Source of the DNA: Paramoeba atlantica
Lineage: Eukaryota; Discosea
Reading direction: 5' to 3'
DNA length: 64,000 nt
Assembly: GCA_977017575.1 (NCBI GenBank)
Contig: CDRNVI010000083.1
Span: 310,001-374,000 of the forward strand
Shown in pieces: positions 53,185 through 62,087 of this stretch. The notes below the pieces were generated by a model that was not told the origin of the DNA, did not search any database, and saw only the letters and a list, made by a program, of their open reading frames with translations. The position numbers and the translations under genes are program-made. Position 1 is the first letter of the stretch, and each line of letters opens with the position of its first letter.

Positions 53185-53827
53185 GAGGGGCCGCACAGGA
53201 CATAAAAGAAAATAACTATAAAGATGAAATAATAATTTGCACCCGCCAAACCCGGCGGCTATAGGATGGGGGTTTGGTGGGTGGGACAAAAAACGCGTAA
53301 AGGAAAAAGATTCTACAAGTAAGTAATCAGTAAATATGTAAATTTTCAGAATACATATTGTAGCTTTTATACATGATTCAATTACAACCCCCTTTCGGGG
53401 AAAAGAAACAATGAAAATTATAACCCCCTTCCGGGGCATTTGACCCGATATTAGCCCCTCGGTTAAATTTCCATGCGTAGACTTCTACTCCTCCAGGTTC
53501 TGGATCGCCGTCTCCACTTGAAGAAGTTTCGTCGCCCGAAGACTGTAGATTTTAATTTTGTCCGACTGTGGAAGGTATAAGACGCCGGCGTTGGAAGGCC
53601 CCGCGTGGACACCCGTTCGAGAAAGGGAGGGAAGGGAGTTCTCTCCAGGAAAAAGTTCATGAGGTATATAAAATAGGTTTGATACTTACTTCGCGAAGTT
53701 GATATTACAGTACTGGTGAAGATAATGTCTTTTACTCTGTTGTCCATGATGGATGTTATATTTCGGTAGCTCTGTAGTTCTACAGATTAAACATTACAGT
53801 TTACATACGCTTACTATATCTGATTGA
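53185..53827 (-). other. Disrupted and partly foreign segment inside LINE-A copy 2
   Basis: Short LINE-A coding traces remain: HAGPSNAG and LYLPQSDKIKIYSLRATKL (about 53500-53620), matching NLYLPQSTKIKVFGIRATHL of copy 1. These are followed by a stop and about 290 bp without LINE similarity (53190-53480) that carries CCCCTTTCGGGG, CCCCCTTCCGGGG and a CCGCCAAACCCGGCGG palindrome. The expected LINE sequence there is only about 20 codons, so this looks like an inserted element of unknown type. Confidence 0.65.
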
Positions 53828-54361
53828 CTATATGTTTTTCTTCCGGAAGTGCAATTCAGTGCCTTTCCCCCATTTCGCCACAGTGTTGTGAACTTGATCT
53901 GCTGCTTTTGTGCTGTTGTTTCGCATCGCCATTTCTCCCTGATCAGCGTCGGAATCACTGTCTAGCGTCATTTGAACACGCTCACTTTCGATGTCACTCT
54001 CTTGCCCGTTTTCAGCTGTTGGAAACGCAAATTGTGTATTGATTTCGCGTGCGTTTCCAGAGTTTTCTTGGTTCGAGACTATTTTGAATTTTTGCGGAGT
54101 AATTTTGATGATGTTCTTTACCGGGGTGATGGTGGGTGTTCCGTGATCGACCCAGTTCTTCGATAAAGGTTCGGCTCCAATGACTCGGATGCGTGGTGTT
54201 TTCTTCGGCTTTTCCGTGGTAGAATTCTTAATTACTGCATCGCTTTTTACGATCTTTTCTTTGCTGTTCGTGTCTTGCGTCCGTATTTTTACAGTTACAC
54301 GACCAGATTTCACATTCATGCTCTTCGGTGTGTTGGCGGATCCCCGAGCAGGGCGCGTCAT
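53828..54361 (-). pseudogene. LINE-A copy 2, N-terminal part of the ORF
   Basis: 177 residues from the ATG at 54361 (MTRPARGSANTPK). PKKTPRIRVIGAEPLSKNW matches PKKIPRIRIVTSEKELSKSW of copy 3, and WGKGTELHF matches the WGKGTTC block of copy 1. An acidic stretch (DSDSDADQGE) precedes that block. The frame is lost just after it, so the product would stop before the polymerase. Confidence 0.82.
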
Positions 54362-54409
54362 AGTGATTAAATCGATATAAAAAAAAATCAACCAACAAGG
54401 TACAGAAAG

Positions 54410-55923
54410 TTTGTTAAGACCCTTTCTTTTGTTAAGACCCTTTCTTTTGTTAAGACCCTTTCTTTTGTTAAGACCCTTTCTTTTGTTAAGACCCTTTCTT
54501 TTGTTAAGACCCTGTCTTTTGTTAAGACCCTTTCTTTTGTTAACACCCTTTCTTTTGTTAACACCCTTTCTTTTGTTAACACCCTTTCTTTTGTTAAGAC
54601 CCTTTCTTTTGTTAAGACCCTTTCTTTTGTTAAGACCCTTTCTTTTGTTAAGACCCTTTCTTTTGTTAAGACCCTTTCTTTTGTTAAGACCCTTTCTTTT
54701 GTTAACACCCTTTCTTTTGTTAACACCCTTTCTTTTGTTAAGACCCTTTCTTTTGTTAAGACCCTTTCTTTTGTTAAGACCCTTTCTTTTGTTAAGACCT
54801 TTTCTTTTGTTAAGACCCTTTCTTTTGTTAAGACCCTTTCTTTTGTTAAGACCCTTTCTTTTGTTAAGACCCTTTCTTTTGTTAAGACCCTTTCTTTTGT
54901 TAAGACCCTTTCTTTTGTTAAGACCCTTTCTTTTGTTAAGACCCTTTCTTTTGTTAAGACCCTTTCTTTTGTTAAGACCCTTTCTTTTGTTAACACCCTT
55001 TCTTTTGTTAACACCCTTTCTTTTGTTAAGACCCTTTCTTTTGTTAACACCCTTTCTTTTGTTAACACCCTTTCTTTTGTTAAGACCCTTTCTTTTGTTA
55101 AGCCCCTTTCTTTTGTTAAGCCCCTTTCTTTTGTTAAGCCCCTTTCTTTTGTTAAGCCCCTTTCTTTTGTTAAGCCCCTTTCTTTTGTTAAGCCCCTTTC
55201 TTTTGTTAAGCCCCTTTCTTTTGTTAAGCCCCTTTCTTTTGTTAAGCCCCTTTCTTTTGTTAAGCCCCTTTCCTTTGTTAAGCCCCTTTCTTTTGTTAAG
55301 CCCCTTTCTTTTGTTAAGACCCTTTCTTTTGTTAAGACCCTTTCTTTTGTTAAGACCCTTTCTTTTGTTAAGACCCTTTCTTTTGTTAAGACCCTTTCTT
55401 TTGTTAAGACCTTTTCTTTTGTTCAGACCCTTTCTTTTGTTAACACCCTTTCTTTTGTTAAGACCCTTTCTTTTGTTAAGACCTTTTCTTTTGTTAAGAC
55501 CCTTTCTTTTGTTAAGACCCTTTCTTTTGTTAAGACCCTTTCTTTTGTTATGACCCTTTCTTTTGTTATGACCCTTTCTTTTGTTAAGACCCTTTCTTTT
55601 GTTAAGACCCTTTCTTTTGTTAAGACCCTTTCTTTTGTTAAGACCCTTTCTTTTGTTAAGACCCTTTCTTTTGTTAAGACCCTTTCTTTTGTTAAGACCC
55701 TTTCTTTTGTTAAGACCCTTTCTTTTGTTAAGACCCTTTCTTTTGTTAAGACCCTTTCTTTTGTTATGACCCTTTCTTTTGTTAAGACCCTTTCTTTTGT
55801 TAAGACCCTTTCTTTTGTTAAGACCCTTTCTTTTGTTAAGACCCTTTCTTTTGTTAAGACCCTTTCTTTTGTTAAGACCCTTTCTTTTGTTAAGACCCTT
55901 TCTTTTGTTAAGACCCTTTCTTT
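54410..55923. repeat. 18-bp satellite array, 84 units, between two divergent LINE-A copies
   Basis: 1514 bp (84 units plus 2 bp). LINE-A copies 2 and 3 face away from it with their 5' ends at the two edges, both cut at the same place in the unit. It is rich in TAACACCC and GTTATGACC variants and has a run of GCCCC units at 55099-55314. Confidence 0.97.
55099..55314. repeat. Homogenised run of 12 GCCCC-variant units
   Basis: Twelve consecutive units carry AAGCCCC instead of AAGACCC, one of them with a further CCTTTG change. In the large left array this variant is scattered, so a local expansion of one variant unit is the simplest reading. Confidence 0.88.
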
Positions 55924-55962
55924 ACCCTTTCTGTACCTTGTTGTTTTCTTACTCTTACAATT

Positions 55963-56355
55963 ATGTCCACCGCCCACGGCAACACTCTCCCAGGGGTGAA
56001 CTTTTCACACGCTGATCGGAAGAATAGCTTACAATCCAATCCCAAGAAGATTCCGCGAATCAGAATAGTGACGAGTGAGAAGGAACTTTCGAAATCATGG
56101 GCAGACCATGGAGCGTACGACTTTCCACCTCGAGAACGAATCAAGGCCAGAGCACGCGATGATGCCGAAATATATTTGTCTCCAATAGATTGTCCGTCGA
56201 ATGTAAGCTCAGATGCCGATTCACGAGACAGCCTTGACAGCGATACCTCAGATACGATGTCCACGGACGGTGACCAGCTAGCAACTGTGTCTTGTTCTAG
56301 ATCAGCTCCGACTTTGTCGTTAAATGAAAAAAAGGAACAAAAACAAAGGTCTTAA
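55963..56355 (+). pseudogene. LINE-A copy 3, N-terminal part of the ORF
   Basis: 130-residue ORF from the ATG at 55963 (MSTAHGNTLPG). True LINE-A coding runs to about 56285 (DGDQLAT); the rest belongs to the inserted antisense LINE-B tail. It shows the acidic Ser/Asp stretch (SSDADSRDSLDSD) typical of this N-terminal region. Confidence 0.8.
56278..56285 (+). repeat. Target-site duplication, left copy (CTAGCAAC)
   Basis: CTAGCAAC is repeated at 58042-58049. Both copies fall in the same LINE-A codon phase (LAT), so reading resumes in frame on the other side of the insert. This fixes the duplication at 8 bp outside any satellite. Confidence 0.88.
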
Positions 56356-56429
56356 CAAAAGCCCGTGGAGCGCATATATTATATACGCGCCGATTACTAT
56401 CAAATGTTCACATTCTAATAAACTAATAT

Positions 56430-56446
56430 CCCTTTCTTTTCTTAAG
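56430..56446 (+). repeat. Satellite-like 17-mer in the LINE-B 3' UTR
   Basis: CCCTTTCTTTTCTTAAG differs from the satellite unit by one base (C for G). It lies 21 bp downstream of the LINE-B stop, on the strand where its C-rich face is antisense to the LINE. Confidence 0.85.
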
Positions 56447-56466
56447 AAGTATTTGAGATGACAAGC

Positions 56467-58032
56467 TTAAAAACTTGTCCCAGTGTATTGGTCGTGAGCT
56501 AGAAACTGGCGGAGTTGAGCGTGGAGGATAGTTCCTGCCTGTTCCTGGTGGAGTAGCGTAAATGTTTCCATTACGCTGTGTCTCTCTAGCCCGCAACGGT
56601 CCGCAATAGCCCACAGGAGATTCCGAGTGGCGTTGTGCATGGAACCGCAGGACAGAACAGGGATACATTCAAAGCATTCCTTGTTTATCATGCCACTGTC
56701 AACATAGCGTACACGCTTGCGCTTTATCGCTTCGTTCATGAGGAATGTCGTATTGTGTTTGATATTCGAGGGAGCCAGTTCGTGAACTACTGTGAGGTCG
56801 TAGTATTTCTCTCCTGAAGCCCATTGAATTGCAAGGTCGGGGCCCGTGCGACGCAGAGTACTTCCAACACATGTCCTGGTATGTTCCGTTTTGTTTTCAG
56901 GGTGGATCGTGGCTGCGCACGCAGAGCACTCATAGTAACTGAACTGACGAGGTTCACGTTCACACGGCAATCCAGCTCGGAGGCATAGCTCGTAAAGGTA
57001 GCGAACAAGGGCATGATGCTTCGTAGTTACATTGTGTCCTGCACATTTGACGCATCCAGGTATGTGGGTTAGCGCTTCCGAGGAGCTTAGGAGCTTTTTG
57101 CATCCCGGGCATAGCAACGAGTTTGGCAGTTGTGGGTGGCTTATTTTTAGTCGTGACATGATGTTTAGCGTGTAGATGTGCGAAGGAATGATTTTGCGAT
57201 TCCCGATAAGCCATTCATAGCTCCCTTTCTTGCTGCAAGCTTTAATCGTCGGAGCCCACTCCTTGTTTTTGAGAAGATTTGTCTGGATTTCTGTGGCTCT
57301 TTTGGTCTCCGTCACCACCTCGTCCTCAGGTGTCTTATGTGATTCCTCCAACGTCCCTGCAGGTGCTGGCGGTTCCATGCGTTGTGCCATCCGAGCTGAA
57401 AAGGTTTTTTGATGCTCAAAAACGGCATGTCGCGATGAAGTGTACGCAGCGTTCCGCAAGGGTTCTGTTTCTGGAATACCCAATCCACCTTTCTTTAAAG
57501 GTAGTCTTGCTATCATTTCTTGCTCTGGACTCAGAGGTCCCAACCACGATGTGACGACATTCTTGATCTCGTGGTCAAATTTTTGCGCTAGCTCAAGTGA
57601 GGCCTCTGGTTTATGTACCCGTACGTGATAACGGTGCCGAACGTTTACGCTGCGCGATAGCAAAAGCAGGGACGCGTTGTTGGCACCCATCTTTTTAAGA
57701 CGTCTGAATATCGTATGGTGTTTTTCCAGCGTTCGGATTAATTCGGATCCTATGCGCTGTTCCTCCCCAACGAATGCACCCAGTACTTTAATGACTTCGC
57801 TCTCTGTACGCACACCTTCTTCTTTGAGGGTTGATGGAATGGGGGCGTCGCTTTTCCCTTCAAACCAGATGCATTTTTCGTTATTGAGTTGAATTCCTTC
57901 AGTGAGAAGCAGGGTTTGTAACCGGTGGTATGCCGCCTCGACCTCTTTTCCACTAGGAGAAGTGAGGCTGACGTCGTCGACGTAAGCTAGAACTTTGACG
58001 TTTGGAAATTCCTGCGCTATGGTCTCCAACAT
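56467..58032 (-). pseudogene. LINE-B ORF2 C-terminal half: RT palm end, CCHC fingers, endonuclease
   Basis: 521 residues beginning MLETIAQEFPNVK, inside the polymerase, so the N-terminus is missing. Motif C is AYVDDVSLTS. LGAFVG, MGANNASLLLLS and LPLKKGGLGI match the tandem LINE-B copies closely. After KKGSYEWLIGNRKIIPS, where the tandem copies end, it continues with CPGCKKLL ... HIPGCVKC, a second finger (CSACAAT ... TRTC) and GPDLAIQWASGEKYYD, a PD-X12-D nuclease. It therefore shows what the tandem copies lost. Ends GTSF and TAA. Confidence 0.88.
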
Positions 58033-58041
58033 GGGGAAGGT

Positions 58042-58575
58042 CTAGCAACGAGCGGAAGGTTTCCCAAGGCGCCGGATCGCGTTCTCGACATCATAAAGGA
58101 CTGGGGAAAGGGTAGCACGTGCGAAATACGATGGGGATTCAATGAGAAAGAGACATATACCAGTGAAGGTGCGGTGTCCAAGAGAACGGTGCGTCGAGGT
58201 TTAGTGAAGCTCACGATTGCATACAAGCCTAAAGAGGGTAGCGAAGGACCCGCTGGTCTTCTTCACCTTCCGCAATCCGCGAAGATCAAAATTTGGTCGA
58301 TTAACGAAGTGAAGATTAACAAATCAAGACTCCCTCCGTTGAATCCGTAGAAGAGAAGAACTCAGACCTGAATGAAAGCTTTGAGACAGCGGACGACGGT
58401 TGCGACCTAGATCCCCTCCCCAGATTTTCGCAAATTGATTCTTCGTTCTCAGTACATGTTGTTGCAATTTTTCGCTCGATTATTGGTGCTTATCCGAAAG
58501 CCAAGACAGAATCAGAGAAATCCGCTATCTGGCACAAACTTTTAAATGCTCCCAGGGATTCTTTAGCAACTTGGA
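58042..58575 (+). pseudogene. LINE-A copy 3, second coding piece
   Basis: From the right target-site duplication: LATSGRFPKAPDRVLDII, then DWGKGSTCEIRWGF, LLHLPQSAKIKIW, and after one frame change DDGCDLDPLPRFSQID through NAPRDSLAT. It matches the 245-420 region of LINE-A copy 1. One frameshift near 58320 and the loss of everything downstream make it a remnant. Confidence 0.85.
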
Positions 58576-58887
58576 GGCATTTCTCCTGTGAAATCCTATG
58601 ACAGGAAGCCACGGGCGAAACATCACCTTCCCCCCTTCTCTCGTGAGAGAAACTACCTCCAAAAATAACTAGAACAGAACTTACAAGTAAATGAATAAAT
58701 AAATAGATAAATAGATACTTTCGTGTGAGAAAGATGATTCCGTTTTTTTTTTTGCAATTTTTTTTTTATTCTGTAATACGATCTATAACTTTTCTCTCTC
58801 CGTATCCCCCTAACGGGGATTCTGACTTTCTTCACTCACTTTTCAAATCGCGAGGAATTGGGTGGCCCGAATGTCGCTGCTGGTTGT

Positions 58888-59078
58888 CATCCGTTGAAGT
58901 CGTGGCGCAGAAAACCTCACGAGCGAATTCACAAATGGTCCGAGCAGAAAGAAATTTTAGAGGCTCAAGAACTATCTGCAAATCCACTGCCGAGAGATGC
59001 GGTCCGGTACATCGAGAATACACCGATTTTCGTTTCCTGAGCAGAAAAGGATTTTTGGCGCTCGAAAGAAACACAAAC
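58888..59078 (+). repeat. Imperfect direct repeat, copy 1 (about 190 bp)
   Basis: Shares long blocks with 59176-59375, for example ATGGTCCGAGCAGAAAGA and GAATACACC, with scattered substitutions and small indels between them. Function unknown. Confidence 0.82.
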
Positions 59079-59175
59079 ATGATGTTAACCCAACGTCCCA
59101 TACGCAAACTCTGCGCAGCAGCTTTACGAATTGTACCTGTCGTCACGCACGTCGACTTGTCCCTCGGCACTTCGA

Positions 59176-59375
59176 CATCCGTTGAAATCATAGCGCAAAG
59201 AACCCCGCAAAGAATGATTTGGCACATGGTCCGAGCAGAAAGAGATTTTAAAGGCTCAAGAACTATTTGCGACACATCCGTTGCCGAGATATGCGAACCT
59301 GCCCACCGAGAATACACCAACGCATTCTGTTTCCTGAGCAGAAAAGGACTTTTGGCGCTCGAAAGAAACATAAAC
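59176..59375 (+). repeat. Imperfect direct repeat, copy 2 (about 200 bp)
   Basis: Second copy of the repeat at 58888, offset 288 bp. Followed by a T-run and then unique sequence. Confidence 0.82.
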
Positions 59376-60050
59376 TTTTTTTTTTTTCGTACATGGAGAA
59401 AATCTTTGCCTCAACCGCCTCGACCGCCACCCGGTGTCCAACCGGAAGGCTTTTCTTGGTCGAGTGAGCTGGCCACCTTCCAGTGGCAAGATGAATGGGT
59501 GTTTCCACCCACGCACCTCAGGGGAGACACCCCATTACAGGGTAGTGCGAGACTTGCTTACCAGAGTTTTGTTGAATCTCGGATTGCGTCAGAGACTCTG
59601 GTAGCTCACTCGCTAAAAACTCCACTGCTCCGGATTGTTAGTCCAGGAGCGCTCCTAGCGTGGAGAAACGAAGGACCTAGCCTAGAAAAAAGGATCTAGT
59701 CCCTTCGCTTCTCCGGGAGATGGGGAGGGATAAAACCTCAGCTAGCACCAATGCCGTTCCACCTCCACCGAGGGGGTAGGGTTAGCGCGCTTGCTAACGA
59801 CATACATGCCTCGGCGACGGGATGCTACCCCGTCTATGCCCCGGAACGCGGTTAACGACGCCGCGAACAAGGGTTGAACAGGAATAGGAACGGACACATT
59901 CCCTCCTGCCAGCTCGGAAACCCTTACGTCGGAAGGCTGGGGTCGCCACGCCCCATCACCGGCAACGGTCCAATGCCGGGCTCCTGACCTCATCTTCCCC
60001 TTCTGACGCACCCAAAAGGATATGCCGTGGCAGTGGCGACCCAGTTAGGA

Positions 60051-60927
60051 TAAACAAAAAGGGGGTAATAAACAAAAAGGGGGTAATAAACAAAAAGGGG
60101 GTAATAAACAAAAAGGGGGTAATAAACAAAAAGGGGGTAATAAACAAAAAGGGGGTAATAAACAAAAAGGGGGTAATAAACAAAAAGGGGGTAATAAACA
60201 AAAAGGGGGTAATAAACAAAAAGGGGGTAATAAACAAAAAGGGGGTAATAAACAAAAAGGGGGTAATAAACAAAAAGGGGGTAATAAACAAAAAGGGGGT
60301 AATAAACAAAAAGGGGGTAATAAACAAAAAGGGGGTAATAAACAAAAAGGGGGTAATAAACAAAAAGGGGGTAATAAACAAAAAGGGGGTAATAAACAAA
60401 AAGGGGGTAATAAACAAAAAGGGGGTAATAAACAAAAAGGGGGTAATAAACAAAAAGGGGGTAATAAACAAAAACGGGGTAATAAACAAAAAGGGGGTAA
60501 TAAACAAAAAGGGGGTAATAAACAAAAAGGGGGTAATAAACAAAAAGGGGGTAATAAACAAAAAGGGGGTAATAAACAAAAAGGGGGTATAAACAAAAAG
60601 GGGGTAATAAACAAAAAGGGGGTAATAAACAAAAAGGGGGTAATAAACAAAAAGGGGGTAATAAACAAAAAGGGGGTAATAAACAAAAAGGGGGTAATAA
60701 ACAAAAAGGGGGTAATAAACAAAAAGGGGGTAATAAACAAAAAGGGGGTAATAAACAAAAAGGGGGTAATAAACAAAAAGGGGGTAATAAACAAAAAGGG
60801 GGTAATAAACAAAAAGGGGGTAATAAACAAAAAGGGGGTAATAAACAAAAAGGGGGTAATAAACAAAAAGGGGGTAATAAACAAAAAGGGGGTAATAAAC
60901 AAAAAGGGGGTAATAAACAAAAAGGGC
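60051..60927. repeat. Second 18-bp satellite, about 48 units
   Basis: Unit TAATAAACAAAAAGGGGG on +. Very homogeneous: I see one G-to-C change (AAAAACGGGG near 60473) and one 17-bp unit (GTATAAAC near 60588) that shifts register. It shares unit length, an A-rich then G-run layout and AACAAAA with the first satellite, but the G-rich strand is here the + strand. Long frames across it (FVYYPL or CLLPPF repeats on minus) are periodicity artefacts. Confidence 0.97.
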
Positions 60928-61188
60928 TAGGGGGGACCTTCGATGAATCTTCATCGAAAGTTGTACACTTTCGATGAAGCACATCGAAAGTTGTACACTT
61001 TCGATGAATCTTCATCGAAGGTGTTTTTGACTTTTTTTGACTTTTTTAACTTTTTGTTTTTGAACGAATTTTTCCATTGGCTGTTGAAAACACGTTGCAT
61101 GAAACATATAATTTCATTTTAAATTCAATAATTTTTTGTTTTTTTGTCTGAATTCTGACTTTCCGTTTTTTTTCACATTTTGGCTTGG

Positions 61189-61222
61189 GGGTACGTTCGT
61201 TGATTTCTCAACGAACGTACCC
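61189..61222. repeat. Perfect hairpin inside the TIR element
   Basis: Arms GGGTACGTTCGTTGA and TCAACGAACGTACCC are exact complements with a TTTC loop. A related CGTTGAGTACTCAACG palindrome lies near 61695. They could be ends of a smaller element or cruciform structures. Confidence 0.9.
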
Positions 61223-61399
61223 TGTGACCGTAAAAAATCTGCAGGACCTTAGAGGGAGGAGGAAGAAAGGCCCAACTGATAACTACTTGATAATCTTGAT
61301 AATCTTGACCAACTACCTTGATAACAAATTTTAGTACCCATTCGTGGGAAGCAATTTGCGAAGCCCAACTACTTGATAACAAATTTTAGTACCCATTTT

Positions 61400-61442
61400 G
61401 GCCGCGCGGGGGCCCCCGCGTGAGCGGGGGTGCGCGCGGCCG
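61400..61442. repeat. GC-rich hairpin inside the TIR element
   Basis: GGCCGCGCGGGGG pairs with the CCCCCGC/GCGCGCGGCC side; a second GGGCCCGCGTGAGCGGGCC structure follows at about 61454. It is an isolated GC island in an AT-rich element. Confidence 0.75.
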
Positions 61443-62055
61443 CGAAACGGCGAGGGCCCGCGTGAGCGGGCCTGAGCCGTACCCCGCTTAGGGTTCCCCT
61501 GTGCGTCGTTAGTGGGAAGCAATTTGCGAAGCTCACTGAATTTCGTAGTTTTCGCTACGCAGGCGTTGTCAACGTATATAGCGAAGTGTAGGATACTGAA
61601 CGCACGGAAAATGAAAATCAAAAAAAATTCTTGGATGTTCCACAAAAGTCCTTGACTTATGCAAAAGTCCTTGATTTCCACCGTGAATTTCCGTTCGTTG
61701 AGTACTCAACGAAAATCCGGCACTTCGTTGAGTGCTCAACGAAAATCCTGTGTTTACCCCTTCCGCAGGATTGTCGCTCAAAATATGTATATGGATCAGT
61801 CAAAAACGCTTCGATGAAGATAAACTGAAGAAACGGTGAAATTCCTCTACGAGCCTTCACAAAACACTTCGATGATGCACCAAAAAAGTCAAAATGTCTA
61901 TATGCATCCGCGAAAAACGTTTGCGTGAAGATTTGAAAAAATAAAAAAAAAGTCAAAAACACCTTCGATGAAGATTCATCGAAAGTGTACAACTTTCAAT
62001 GTGCTTCATCGAAAGTTGTACACTTTCGATGAAGCTTCATCGAAGGTCCCCCCTA

Positions 62056-62087
62056 CCCACAAAAAGGGGGTAATAAACAAAAAGGGC
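62056..62087. repeat. Right remnant of the second satellite
   Basis: About 1.7 units (CACAAAAAGGGGG then TAATAAACAAAAAGGG) to the right of the TIR element, confirming that the transposon split the array. The last G-run is fused to a LINE coding fragment. Confidence 0.93.

Larger units (their letters stand above)
50204..54409 (-). mobile_element. LINE-A copy 2, minus strand, damaged
   Basis: 5' end at 54409 (minus: CTTTCTGTACCTTGTTGG), 3' UTR 50204-50463 with no poly(A) tail. The coding region is broken around 53185-53827. Both outer flanks carry CTTAACAA in the element's sense orientation, an apparent 8-bp target-site duplication, although in an 18-bp periodic target this could arise by register alone. 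Confidence 0.9.
56286..58041 (-). mobile_element. Antisense, 5'-truncated LINE-B inserted in LINE-A copy 3
   Basis: The sense strand is minus. The 5' truncation is at about 58041, just upstream of RT motif C; the 3' end runs past the ORF stop to 56286. The tail holds a satellite-like 17-mer (CCCTTTCTTTTCTTAAG on +, 56430-56446), then CTTTTGTTAAGACC in sense (56344-56358) and about 60 bp of further sequence. The latter could be satellite read-through carried from the source locus. 5' truncation plus target-site duplication is standard LINE behaviour, unlike the tandem LINE-B copies. Confidence 0.87.
55924..58580 (+). mobile_element. LINE-A copy 3, plus strand, 5' part only, split by an antisense LINE-B
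   Basis: Starts ACCCTTTCTGTACCTTG at 55924. Coding pieces are 55963-56285 and 58042-58575, separated by an antisense LINE-B. The element stops at the codons NAPRDSLAT, well before the RT core, and is followed by unrelated sequence. It is therefore both interrupted and 3'-truncated. Confidence 0.87.
58581..60050 (+). other. Unrecognised segment with an internal direct repeat
   Basis: A 324-codon ORF (58725-59699) crosses most of it, but I recognise no family, and homopolymer T-runs inside the frame make real coding doubtful. It holds an imperfect direct repeat: 58888-59078 and 59176-59375, both starting CATCCGTTGAA and ending near GGCGCTCGAAAGAAACA. The part from 59700 to 60050 is GC-rich with short inverted repeats and could be a UTR of an unknown transposon. 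Its right end passes directly into the second satellite. Confidence 0.45.
60930..62053. mobile_element. Non-autonomous TIR DNA transposon (MITE-like), 1.12 kb
   Basis: Terminal inverted repeats of about 108 bp: left 60930-61037, right about 61946-62053. They start GGGGGGACCTTCGATGAA and are largely complementary. TA lies on both sides (60928-60929, 62054-62055), suggesting TA-target insertion into the second satellite, as for Tc1/mariner-like elements. There is no transposase ORF. The TIR is itself built of TTCGATGAA/TTCATCGAA palindromes. The interior holds a perfect 15-bp-arm hairpin (61189-61222), direct repeats (CAACTACTTGATAAC at about 61366, with a one-base variant at about 61312; GTGGGAAGCAATTTGCGAAG at 61344 and 61511) and a GC hairpin at about 61400-61442. 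Confidence 0.87.

Noticed and set aside
58575-58660. Short imperfect inverted repeat (GGAGGCATTTCTC and GAGAAACTACCTCC)
   Set aside because: Suggestive of a tiny foldback element, but imperfect, single-copy here and without a visible target duplication.
59956-61015. Hydrophobic FVYYPL/CLLPPF repeat proteins on the minus strand
   Set aside because: Pure read-through of the second 18-bp satellite.
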